Below the pieces are notes generated by a model. The model saw only the letters and a list, made by a program, of their open reading frames with translations, searched no databases and was not told where the DNA came from. A program made the position numbers and the translations under genes. A DNA stretch of 64,000 nucleotides, from positions 1 to 64,000 of the forward strand of contig JBPCTY010000123.1 in assembly GCA_051011415.1 (NCBI GenBank), in the 5' to 3' direction. This DNA is from SZUA-442 sp051011415. GTDB taxonomy: Bacteria > Actinomycetota > Acidimicrobiia > Spongiisociales > UBA5794. This document shows positions 49,904 through 58,055 of the stretch, piece after piece (the stretch's first letter is position 1; each line of letters starts with the position of its first letter).

Positions 49904-51835
49904 GTGGATCGAAAACCGACATGGTTCCGTGTAGCTGATCTTGACAGCCTCGCCATAGGCGAAGTCACGGTAGTCCAAGCAGGCCATCACGCCGTCGCCT
50001 TATCCCATACAGAAGAAGGGCTCGGTGCAATCTCCAATCGGTGCCCCCATCAAGGCGGACCCCTCGGCGAGGGCCTGATTGAGGGATGCTGGTTGACCTG
50101 CCCATGGCACGGTTGGGAGTACGACCCGAAGACCGGCGAGACACCCGGTCCGTTTGACGATGCGGTTGCCTCCTACGCAGTCGAGGAGAGGGACGACGGA
50201 ATCTACGTCGCCGTCGTTGAACCCGTCGAACACCCCGATTCATTAATGACTCAACTGGTGGACAGGCTTGTCGTCGGTGGTGTCCGCGTAGTCTTCGGAA
50301 TGGTCGGACACTCAAATCTCGGATTTGCGGACGCTCTTCGCGCCGCGGAGCAACGAGGAGACCTCGCGTTCATCGGGGTCAGGCACGAAGGCGCGGCCGC
50401 GTTTGCGGCATCGTCCTATGGAAAGCTCACGGGGACGCCAGCGGTGGCGTTTGCGATCGCGGGCCCCGGAGCTACCAATCTCTACACCGGAATGTGGGAC
50501 GCCAAGCTCTCCGGCACGCCCCTGCTCGCTGTCACCGGCCAGATTCCGACACCGCAGCTTGGAACGCGAGCGTTCCAGGAGGTTCCGCTCGGAAGCGCAT
50601 TGGGGCCGGTCGCCGGCTGGACAAAGCGTATGTCCGCGAGCGATGGCCCCAGAGTGGCGTCCGACATGGTCGATTTTGCCGTGAGTCAGAACGATGTTGC
50701 ACATCTAGTCCTGCCTGACGATGTTCAAACTCTGCCATCGGTCATCGCATCACCGCCTGGACCGCGTCCGCATCACAACCCTCTCCCCCTCGCTGATGCC
50801 GATACAACAGCCATTGCGCAGATGATCGACCAAGCCGAGAACCCTCTCTTTGTCGTTGGTCGAGGCGGTGCCCCCTACGCACACGAGATCCTGACGCTTG
50901 CTGAGAAGGTCGACGCAGTTATCGCGACGACCTTCCCCGCCAAAGGATGTGTAGACGAACACCACGAGCTCGCAACCGGTGTCCTGGGAAGATCAGGTAC
51001 GCCGGTCTCGGCCGCAATGCAAACACGAAGCGATCTGGTCGTCGTCTTCGGCGGCGGCTTGGCTCCACATACCGGTATCTCACCAAAGCGACCGGTTGTG
51101 CGGATCGATACCAACGAGCTTGCCTCGCGTCGGAACACTTCGAACGTGACCGTATTCGCACTGGCGGACGCAGGAGCTGCAGCTACAGCGTTACTAGACG
51201 AGGTGAGTCCCGCTAACCGCAGCGACCTTCGCTCATGGCTTGCCGACCGGAAGGCTTGGTGGGCGCAAAGGAAGACCGACAGGCGGGGACTCGACCGAGA
51301 TGGCAGGCTCACCGGCGCCGGTGTGTTCCATGAACTCGAGCAACAGATACCGCGCGATGCCGTCGTCTCGCTTGATGTCGGCAACACCACGTACTCGTTT
51401 GGTCGCTACTTCGAGGCCACAGCGCAGCGTGTCGCCATGAGTGGTTGGCTTGGCTCGATCGGATATGCGTTGCCGGGATCAATCGGCGCAGCGATGGCGT
51501 TCCCCGACCGCACGATTGTTGCCATTGCCGGGGATGGTGGTTTCGGGCAGTACGCAATGGAACTCGCAACTGTGGCGAAGTATGAGCTCAATGTGAAAGT
51601 CCTGGTTCTCGTCAACGACGAGCTTGGGAAGATCACCGCTGAACAACAGCTTGCGCAAACCCATGTTTGGGCCACTTCACTGTCGAACCCTTCATTCGCA
51701 GACATGGCATCGTCGCTCGGCATGTTCGGGCGGGCGGTCTCGACACCACAGGAGCTAGAAGTTGGGATGGCCGACCTCTTCGCCCACGATGGGCCTGGCA
51801 TGCTCGAAATCGCAAGCTCGCGGCTGCAGTACTGA
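49904..51835 (+). CDS. Rieske [2Fe-2S] domain fused to a ThDP-dependent enzyme
   Basis: The 643-residue protein joins two modules. Residues 1 to about 108 are a Rieske ferredoxin-like domain with ligands C47-x-H49 (NRCPHQGGPLGEG) and C66-x2-H69 (TCPWHGWEYDP). Residues about 112-643 are a three-domain ThDP enzyme of the acetolactate synthase/pyruvate oxidase group: activating Glu162 in GVRHEGAAAFAASSYGK, a central Rossmann-like domain, and the ThDP-Mg motif G543-D544-G545 ending at N571-D572. GTG 49904 follows GGAAGGA; the frame before it lies over the lipoprotein gene. The likely role is 2-oxoacid decarboxylation with electrons passed to the Fe-S cluster; substrate unknown. Confidence 0.85.
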   Translation: MDRKPTWFRVADLDSLAIGEVTVVQAGHHAVALSHTEEGLGAISNRCPHQGGPLGEGLIEGCWLTCPWHGWEYDPKTGETPGPFDDAVASYAVEERDDGIYVAVVEPVEHPDSLMTQLVDRLVVGGVRVVFGMVGHSNLGFADALRAAEQRGDLAFIGVRHEGAAAFAASSYGKLTGTPAVAFAIAGPGATNLYTGMWDAKLSGTPLLAVTGQIPTPQLGTRAFQEVPLGSALGPVAGWTKRMSASDGPRVASDMVDFAVSQNDVAHLVLPDDVQTLPSVIASPPGPRPHHNPLPLADADTTAIAQMIDQAENPLFVVGRGGAPYAHEILTLAEKVDAVIATTFPAKGCVDEHHELATGVLGRSGTPVSAAMQTRSDLVVVFGGGLAPHTGISPKRPVVRIDTNELASRRNTSNVTVFALADAGAAATALLDEVSPANRSDLRSWLADRKAWWAQRKTDRRGLDRDGRLTGAGVFHELEQQIPRDAVVSLDVGNTTYSFGRYFEATAQRVAMSGWLGSIGYALPGSIGAAMAFPDRTIVAIAGDGGFGQYAMELATVAKYELNVKVLVLVNDELGKITAEQQLAQTHVWATSLSNPSFADMASSLGMFGRAVSTPQELEVGMADLFAHDGPGMLEIASSRLQY

Positions 51836-51843
51836 CACCGCAG

Positions 51844-54800
51844 CTACATGTTTCGGCGGTAGCGGCCCCCCACCTCGAACAGAGCGTCTGACAACTGACC
51901 AAGTGAGCAGTGACGAGTCGCATCCATCAACGCCGCAAAAACGTTGCCGCCGTCGAGCGCCACCTGCTGGAGGGCGGTTAACGCAGCCTCGGCGTCCTTA
52001 TCGGATCGTTCGTGGAGGAACGCGACATCCTCGATCAGCTGGTCCTTGTCCTCGTCATGGGAACGGATGATTTCGTCCGGGCGCATAAACGGAGAACCCT
52101 CAGGAGACAGGAACGTGTTGACGCCGATGATGGGAAGATCACCGCTGTCCTTGCTGGTTTCATACCGCATGGACTCTTCCTGGATCTTCGAACGCTGGTA
52201 CATGGTCTCCATCGCTCCGAGAACACCACCGCGGTCCGTCAATCGGTCGAACTCCGCCATCACGGCTTCCTCAACAAGATCCGTGAGCTCTTCGATGATG
52301 TAGGAGCCCTGAAGCGTGTTCTCTGTCTTGTTGAGGCCAAGCTCCCGGTTGATGATCAGCTGGATCGCCAACGCACGACGCACGGATCCCTCCGTAGGTG
52401 TTGTGATCGCTTCGTCAAAGGCGTTGGTGTGGAGGCTGTTTGCGTTGTCGTAGATGGCGTAGAGAGCTTGAAGCGTCGTGCGGATGTCGTTGAATTCGAT
52501 CTCTTGTGCGTGCAAGGACCGGCCAGACGTCTGGATGTGGTACTTCAGCTTCTGGGACCGCTCTCCGGCGCCATACATGTCACGCATCGACTTTGCCCAG
52601 ATGCGTCGAGCAACTCTGCCGATGACGGCGTATTCAGCATCGAGACCGTTGCTGAAGAAGAAGCTGAGGTTGGGTGCGAAGCCATCGACATCCATCCCTC
52701 TCGCCCTGAAGTATTCGACGAACGTGAAGCCATTGGCGAGCGTGAACGCAAGCTGGGTGATGGGGTTCGCACCAGCCTCGGCCATGTGGTAACCCGAGAT
52801 CGAGACCGAGTAGAAGTTCGTGACATCGTGATCGATGAAGTACTGCTGGATGTCCCCCTGCATCGACAGCGCAAACTCAGTCGAAAAGATGCAGGTGTTC
52901 TGGGCCTGATCCTCTTTGAGAATGTCCGCTTGGATCGTGCCACGGACTGTTGCAAGGGTCTCGGCCTTCAGACGGTCATAGATGTCGGGAGGAAGCACGT
53001 CGACTCCGGTGACACCGAGCAGCAGGAGTCCTGTTCCGTCGTGCCCATCTGGGAGGGCTCCGTGATAGCGAGGTCTGGCCTCCGGGTTCTCCACATACCG
53101 CTGCGCAATCATCGCCTCGACTTCTTCGACCAGTCCTTCGGTGCGGATATACCGCTCGCAGGCCTGATCGATCGCTGCGTTGAGGAAGAAGGCAAGCATC
53201 ATCGGCGCAGGGCCGTTGATGGTCATGGACACCGACGTTACTGGATCCAGGAGATCGAAACCTGAGTAGAGCTTCTTGGCATCATCGAGTGTGGGAACGG
53301 AGACACCGGAGTTGCCAACCTTGCCGTAGATATCGGGGCGTAGCGCGGGATCATTGCCGTACAAGGTGACCGAGTCGAAGGCTGTGGAGAGCCGCACAGC
53401 CGGCATGTCCTTGGCCAGGTAGTGGAACCTTCGATTCGTCTGCTCCGGACCGCCTTCTCCAGCAAACATCCGGGTGGGATCCTCAGCCTCGCGTTTGAAC
53501 GGAAACACGCCTGCGGTGAATGGGAACCGTCCAGGTAGGTTCTCCTGACAAAGCCATCGCACGCGGTCACCCCAACCACTGATCCGTGGATGGACGACCT
53601 TCGGAAAAGTGGTACCGGACAGCGTGGTGACCTCGTTCTCCACCACGACATCTCTTCCTCGGACGGTGTAGGTGACCTCGGTGCCCTCGTATTCGGCCAC
53701 ATTGCCTTCCCACGCCTCGAGCGCTGCGGCTGTCCGATCGGACAAGCCTTCCTGCGCTCGGCTGACAATCTCAGGAGGTGCAGGCGTGTCGGTGAGAATC
53801 GAAGCTCTCTCGAGACTCTGCAGATCTGCAGCACTCCTGGCCTCAGCCTCGGTCGCAACGTTGTATGACCGCACGGTGTCGGCAATCTCAGAGAGATACC
53901 TGACACGCGAACGTGGCACGAGCGGTTCGGTAGTGGTTCGGCCAGTGCGGTGCACTGCGCGCCCGAATCGGCCATCGACACTGTCGTTGACCGCCTCGAT
54001 GATCAACTCATATAGACGCTGCGTACCGTCGTCGTTGAACTGTGAGGCGATCGTCGCCACGACGGGAAGGGATGCGTCGTCGGCGTCAAAGAGCTGGCGG
54101 TTTCGCTTGAACTGCTTACGAACGTCGCGCAGGGCGTCCTCTGCACCCCGTCGATCAGACTTGTTGATCGCAATGACCTCGGCGAAGTCGAGCATGTCGA
54201 TCTTCTCAAGTTGCGTTGCGGCCCCATATTCGGGCGTCATGACGTACACCGAGATGTTGGAGGCGTCGACGATTTCCGTGTCCGACTGACCGATGCCGGA
54301 GGTTTCGAGCAGCACAAGATCGAAACCTGCTGCCTTGACGATGGAAACCGCATCAGCAACGTACGGGGACATGGCGAGATTTGCTTGCCGTGTGGCGAGG
54401 GACCGCATGTAGGTCGCGGTGCCGCTGACCGCATTCATCCGGATCCGGTCGCCGAGAAGGGCACCGCCGGTACGGCGGCGACTCGGGTCGACAGACACAA
54501 CTGCGATTTTCTTGTCCGGGAAGTCTCGACGGAATCGGAGGACGAGTTCGTCAAGAATCGAAGACTTCCCTGCTCCACCTGTCCCTGTGAATCCAACGAC
54601 AGGCACCGATGTCTCGGAAGCTGCGGCCCGGAGCTCCTCAAGGAGACCAGCGCTCTCCTCGGGCTCGTTCTCTGCAAGGGTGATTGCTCGTGCGATGGCG
54701 GAGGGCTCCGCTGCGAGTACCCGTGCAGCCACATCCCCGGCGCCAAGTGTCTGGGTATGTGCAGCCCTTTCAAGAAGGTCATCAATCATTCCGGTGAGAC

Positions 54801-55173
54801 CAAGGGTGCGACCGTCATCGGGTGAGTAGATCCTTGCTGCGCCTTCCGCAAGCAACGACTCGGACTCCTCCGGAAGGATCGTGCCTCCTCCCCCTCCGAA
54901 CACCCTGATGTCCGAGCCACCCATCTCATCAAGGAGCTTGCGGAGATACCGGAAGAACTCCATATGCCCGCCCTGGTAGGAAGTCACCGCAACCGCGTGC
55001 GCATCTTCCTCGATGGCTGCTTCGGCGATCTCGTATGCACTGCGATCGTGGCCGAGATGGATGACCTCAGCCCCTGCAGCCTGGAGGATGCGTCGCATGA
55101 TGTTGATCGAGGCATCGTGGCCATCGAAAAGCGACGTGGCAGTGACAACGCGCACGCGAACAGGTGAGTCCAT
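51844..55173 (-). CDS. icmF: Fused isobutyryl-CoA mutase IcmF
   Basis: The 1109-residue B12 enzyme has the IcmF layout: an N-terminal cobalamin-binding domain (SLFDGHDASINIMRRIL, His19 as likely axial ligand), a MeaI-type G-protein chaperone domain with P-loop GFTGTGGAGKSS at 194-205, a linker, and the large substrate-binding barrel (TFDSVTLYGNDPALRPDIYG-like region, here TAFDSVTLYGNDPALRPDIY). It interconverts isobutyryl- and n-butyryl-CoA, and some forms act on pivalyl-CoA. TATCCT lies 6 bases before ATG 55173. It converges with the Rieske-ThDP gene, 8 bases apart. Confidence 0.95.
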   Translation of the reverse strand: MDSPVRVRVVTATSLFDGHDASINIMRRILQAAGAEVIHLGHDRSAYEIAEAAIEEDAHAVAVTSYQGGHMEFFRYLRKLLDEMGGSDIRVFGGGGGTILPEESESLLAEGAARIYSPDDGRTLGLTGMIDDLLERAAHTQTLGAGDVAARVLAAEPSAIARAITLAENEPEESAGLLEELRAAASETSVPVVGFTGTGGAGKSSILDELVLRFRRDFPDKKIAVVSVDPSRRRTGGALLGDRIRMNAVSGTATYMRSLATRQANLAMSPYVADAVSIVKAAGFDLVLLETSGIGQSDTEIVDASNISVYVMTPEYGAATQLEKIDMLDFAEVIAINKSDRRGAEDALRDVRKQFKRNRQLFDADDASLPVVATIASQFNDDGTQRLYELIIEAVNDSVDGRFGRAVHRTGRTTTEPLVPRSRVRYLSEIADTVRSYNVATEAEARSAADLQSLERASILTDTPAPPEIVSRAQEGLSDRTAAALEAWEGNVAEYEGTEVTYTVRGRDVVVENEVTTLSGTTFPKVVHPRISGWGDRVRWLCQENLPGRFPFTAGVFPFKREAEDPTRMFAGEGGPEQTNRRFHYLAKDMPAVRLSTAFDSVTLYGNDPALRPDIYGKVGNSGVSVPTLDDAKKLYSGFDLLDPVTSVSMTINGPAPMMLAFFLNAAIDQACERYIRTEGLVEEVEAMIAQRYVENPEARPRYHGALPDGHDGTGLLLLGVTGVDVLPPDIYDRLKAETLATVRGTIQADILKEDQAQNTCIFSTEFALSMQGDIQQYFIDHDVTNFYSVSISGYHMAEAGANPITQLAFTLANGFTFVEYFRARGMDVDGFAPNLSFFFSNGLDAEYAVIGRVARRIWAKSMRDMYGAGERSQKLKYHIQTSGRSLHAQEIEFNDIRTTLQALYAIYDNANSLHTNAFDEAITTPTEGSVRRALAIQLIINRELGLNKTENTLQGSYIIEELTDLVEEAVMAEFDRLTDRGGVLGAMETMYQRSKIQEESMRYETSKDSGDLPIIGVNTFLSPEGSPFMRPDEIIRSHDEDKDQLIEDVAFLHERSDKDAEAALTALQQVALDGGNVFAALMDATRHCSLGQLSDALFEVGGRYRRNM

Positions 55174-55179
55174 ACCTAC

Positions 55180-55185
55180 AGGATA
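55180..55185 (-). promoter_or_regulatory. Candidate -10 of leaderless promoter for icmF
   Basis: TATCCT on the minus strand lies 6 bases before ATG 55173. Confidence 0.5.
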
Positions 55186-55206
55186 GGAGGCATCAACCGC
55201 TCGGTC

Positions 55207-55398
55207 CTAGGGTCTACCGGCTTCTTGCCATTTCGGCGCCCATTCGAGCCATGCAGCCGCGTTCTCCTCGGTGAAGACAAAGTTGTAGCCAAAGTTCAGC
55301 GTGTCCAGAGCTGACTCGTCCACCGTCGGAACCCATGCCTTGAGACGCTCTTCCGCTACCGGATCCTGTTCGACTGATGCGAACGTGTCATAGGCAGG
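55207..55398 (-). pseudogene. C-terminal remnant of a substrate-binding-type protein
   Basis: A 63-codon minus-strand frame between an in-frame TGA and TAG has no usable start near its beginning but reads like real protein: YDTFASVEQDPVAEERLKAW, then LNFGYNFVFTEENAAAWLEW and APKWQEAGRP. Codon use is like the neighbours. It recalls the C-terminal helices of an ABC transporter solute-binding protein, but the family is not certain. The 5' part is missing, replaced by the promoter and LexA box of the HNH gene, so it is read as a truncated gene. Confidence 0.5.
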
Positions 55399-55401
55399 TC
55401 A

Positions 55402-55407
55402 TAGTAT
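55402..55407 (+). promoter_or_regulatory. Candidate -10 of leaderless promoter for the HNH gene
   Basis: TAGTAT lies 7 bases before ATG 55415. Its last T is the first base of the LexA box. Confidence 0.5.
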
Positions 55408-55422
55408 CGAACGTATGTTCGA
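55407..55422. promoter_or_regulatory. LexA operator overlapping the HNH gene start
   Basis: TCGAACGTATGTTCGA is a perfect TCGAAC-N4-GTTCGA box. The ATG at 55415 lies inside it, so LexA binding would cover both the predicted transcription start and the start codon. Confidence 0.85.
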
Positions 55423-56824
55423 GAGAATCGATATTGTAGAACGAGATTCCGATCCTGGCCCGATGTTCGAGCCAGGTGGTCCGGCGATCGGTGTCGATCG
55501 ACTCCAGCCGGTGACAGACGTGGCGTGCCCAGCGGTCGATCAACGGGCTCCAGATGGCATCACGGCACTCTTCGTAGATTCGGTCGATCTTGGAGGCGTC
55601 TCTGGCGCCGACGCTGTCCGGGTGCTCAAGGCCGCACAACGCCTTGCGTCGCACTATCAGGCTCGGATGTATGAGGCGATGGCCGCGATCTCCCGGAACC
55701 TCGACGAGGGAGGGGACGCCATTGAGGATCTCCTGCTCCGAGCCGAAGGCGAGATCCGGCCGGCCCTCACGTGGACGCGGCGTCGCACCGAGGAAGAGCT
55801 CGCGTTTGCCCAACGGCTGTCAAGCAGGTTGCCGCGGGTCTTCTCGGCGTTGCGTGCAGGACTCATCGATGTCCCCAAGGCAAAGGCGATGGACAGGGCA
55901 ACAATTCACCTCCAGCCATCTGTCGCTCAAGCCCTGATTGAACAGGTCATTGACGACGCTCCCGACCTCACAACGGGACAGCTATCGGGACGTCTTGGCA
56001 AGATCGTCGCCAATCACGATCCGGATGAAGCAAAGGACCGCTACCACGCGGCACACCAGGACCGGCGCGTCGTGATCGAGCGGACCGACGCTGGCACGGC
56101 CAACTTCCACGCATTCGACATCGCACCTGACGATGCCGCCTCTCTCTCCCGCCGGCTGTCGGTTCTATCGATGCAAACGTCCACACCCGATGATCCACGC
56201 AGTACAGATCAAAGGAAAGCTGACCTTGCCGTGGAGCTGATGATGGATCGTCCGCTGACACGCTTCGGCGCACCCAACAAGCACGATGGCGCATCACGAT
56301 CCGGCACCGCAACGGGCCAACGCGGGTCCGGGAGCACCGTCACCCTGTATGTCGATCTCGACACGCTCGCCGGCCTCAACGACAACTCGGCCGAGCTCGC
56401 AGGATTTGGCCCGGTGATCGCCGACATCGCAAGGAAGGTCGCTGCCGAATCAGCCGTCGCCGAGTGGAGATACCGAGTCACCGATCCGCTGACCGGCAAG
56501 GCAGTCGCCGCCGGCACGACACGTCGCAGACCGACGGCCGCACAATGTCGGGACATCACCGACCGACACACGACATGCGTCTTCTCTGGCTGCAGAATGC
56601 CCTCCACCGAGTCGGATCTGGACCACCGCATCGAATTCGCCGAGACCGGCGTCACCGATCCCAACGACATGGCACCCCTCTGTCGGCACGATCATCGGAT
56701 CAAGGGCACCCAGGGGTTCACGTATGTGCTCAACCCAGACGGAAGTGTCACGTGGACCACTCCTCTACGCCAGCGATACACCATCCACCCTGATGGACGA
56801 ACCACAGAGGGCCCGGCGCCGTAG
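55415..56824 (+). CDS. DUF222/HNH endonuclease (13E12-like)
   Basis: The 469-residue protein has an N-terminal DUF222 region (VSGADAVRVLKAAQRLASHYQARMYEAMA in part) and a C-terminal HNH domain with C388/C393, D403-H404, N417, C423 and H427 (FSGCRMPSTESDLDHRIEF and PLCRHDHRIKG). This is the layout of the mycobacterial REP13E12 family, several of whose members carry SOS boxes. ATG 55415 is favoured by TAGTAT at 7 bases; ATG 55463 is the alternative. These genes are often mobile or repeated, but no copy of it was seen elsewhere here. Confidence 0.9.
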   Translation: MFERIDIVERDSDPGPMFEPGGPAIGVDRLQPVTDVACPAVDQRAPDGITALFVDSVDLGGVSGADAVRVLKAAQRLASHYQARMYEAMAAISRNLDEGGDAIEDLLLRAEGEIRPALTWTRRRTEEELAFAQRLSSRLPRVFSALRAGLIDVPKAKAMDRATIHLQPSVAQALIEQVIDDAPDLTTGQLSGRLGKIVANHDPDEAKDRYHAAHQDRRVVIERTDAGTANFHAFDIAPDDAASLSRRLSVLSMQTSTPDDPRSTDQRKADLAVELMMDRPLTRFGAPNKHDGASRSGTATGQRGSGSTVTLYVDLDTLAGLNDNSAELAGFGPVIADIARKVAAESAVAEWRYRVTDPLTGKAVAAGTTRRRPTAAQCRDITDRHTTCVFSGCRMPSTESDLDHRIEFAETGVTDPNDMAPLCRHDHRIKGTQGFTYVLNPDGSVTWTTPLRQRYTIHPDGRTTEGPAP

Positions 56825-56833
56825 ACCTCAGCG

Positions 56834-57349
56834 CTACTCGCTGTCGGGAATCAACCCGTCCGGCAGATCGACAACGACTCTTCCCGACTCGACCGATGGC
56901 ACGATCTCGGCAACAAACGGGATCTCAAACCGAACACCTTCGGTCGTATCGGCAACCAGCCTGTCTTGAGCGCCACCAGCAACCACATCGACAACTGAGC
57001 CAATGGTCTCGCCGTCGACCGACTCGATCGTGGCTCCAACGATGTCCTCGGCCCACCACTCCGACTCATCCAGCTCTCGGCGTTGATGAGGCTGAATGAC
57101 GAACTGCGTGCCGACGAGCGCATCCGCTGTGCTCTTGTCCGTGATCCTGTCAAAGCGGACGAGAAAGTCGCCCTGGTGAGGTCGCGCCTCGACGATCGTG
57201 AAGGTCCGCGAGGAGTCCTCACCGGTGATCATGGTCGCACCTTCGACGAAACGAACAGCAGCGTCAGAAACCATGCCGCGAACGACAACATCCCCGCCGA
57301 TGCCATGCGCCCTGCGCACGTATCCGACGGGGATGTGTTGATCTGACAT
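56834..57349 (-). CDS. rimM: Ribosome maturation factor RimM
   Basis: The 171-residue RimM assists 30S head assembly by binding S19. It shows PVGYVRRAHGIGGDVVVRG, a beta-barrel RimM domain, and the PRC-barrel segment EWWAEDIVGATIESVDGETIG with EIPFVAEIVPSVE near the end. ATG 57349 is preferred to the TTG one codon earlier. It follows khpA by 14 bases. trmD, its usual next gene, is not downstream; the HNH gene converges here with 9 bases between. Confidence 0.94.
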   Translation of the reverse strand: MSDQHIPVGYVRRAHGIGGDVVVRGMVSDAAVRFVEGATMITGEDSSRTFTIVEARPHQGDFLVRFDRITDKSTADALVGTQFVIQPHQRRELDESEWWAEDIVGATIESVDGETIGSVVDVVAGGAQDRLVADTTEGVRFEIPFVAEIVPSVESGRVVVDLPDGLIPDSE

Positions 57350-57363
57350 CAAGTCAGGCTGGG

Positions 57364-57615
57364 TCAGTCCAAGAAGTCGACGTCGACGGAGAGTCCCTCT
57401 TCGTCACCGGCAGCGCCTGCGACGTTGCGGATGGCACGGGCAACGCGGCCACGCTTTCCGATCACTCGGCCCATGTCGCTCTTGGCCGCACGGACCTCAG
57501 CAACAACTGCGTCATCGCCATCTGAGACAACGTTGACCTCTACGGCATCCGTGTCATCAACGATCTCTGACACGACGTAGGTCACGACCTTGTCGACGAT
57601 CTCACCTTGGCTCAT
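57364..57615 (-). CDS. khpA: KH-domain RNA-binding protein KhpA
   Basis: The 83-residue protein is a single KH domain with the loop VIGKRGRVARAIRNV, between rpsP and rimM as usual. KhpA binds RNA with KhpB and affects cell elongation in firmicutes. It overlaps rpsP by 4 bases. Confidence 0.93.
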   Translation of the reverse strand: MSQGEIVDKVVTYVVSEIVDDTDAVEVNVVSDGDDAVVAEVRAAKSDMGRVIGKRGRVARAIRNVAGAAGDEEGLSVDVDFLD

Positions 57616-58052
57616 GCGTCATCCTGACTGTCATCTGCGGTCTCTTCGGCTGCATCCTCGTCGGCTGAAGATTCCACTGCTGGGGCTTCCTCAACGGCGG
57701 GGGTCTCCTCGACGCTTGGTTCGGCCTTTGCCTCCGCCTTCGGCTTTGCCTCGGCAGCTGGGGCTTCAGAACCGACGGTGTGAATATCGCCCTTGGCGAC
57801 GCGGAACTGCGTCCATGCGCCCGAGATTTCGAGAAGCTTCTGCGCTCTCTCCGTTGGCTGTGCTCCGGTGTTCAACCAGTGCAGGGCACGATCGTTGTCG
57901 ATTTCGATCAACGAAGGGTCTTGGCGCGGGTCGTAGATTCCGAGCTGCTCGATGTACTTGCCATCGCGCGGCTTTCGGGAATCCATCACGACAACGCGGT
58001 ACGTCGGCTGCTTCTTCTTGCCGAGCCGCGTAAGGCGGATCTTGACTGACAT
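57612..58052 (-). CDS. rpsP: 30S ribosomal protein S16 with Ala/Glu-rich tail
   Basis: The first 80 or so residues are S16: VKIRLTRLGKKKQPTYRVVV, GKYIEQLGIYDPRQDPS and RALHWLNTGAQPTERAQKLL. After that comes a low-complexity tail of about 55 residues rich in Glu, Ala, Ser and Asp with a few Lys, a tail also seen in other actinobacterial S16 proteins. It overlaps khpA by 4 bases and lies 3 bases after ffh. Confidence 0.96.
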   Translation of the reverse strand: MSVKIRLTRLGKKKQPTYRVVVMDSRKPRDGKYIEQLGIYDPRQDPSLIEIDNDRALHWLNTGAQPTERAQKLLEISGAWTQFRVAKGDIHTVGSEAPAAEAKPKAEAKAEPSVEETPAVEEAPAVESSADEDAAEETADDSQDDA

Positions 58053-58055
58053 CGA

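Noticed and set aside
52012..53265. 417-codon plus-strand open frame
   Set aside because: Antisense to icmF, whose motifs are unmistakable; the frame is a by-product of codon bias.
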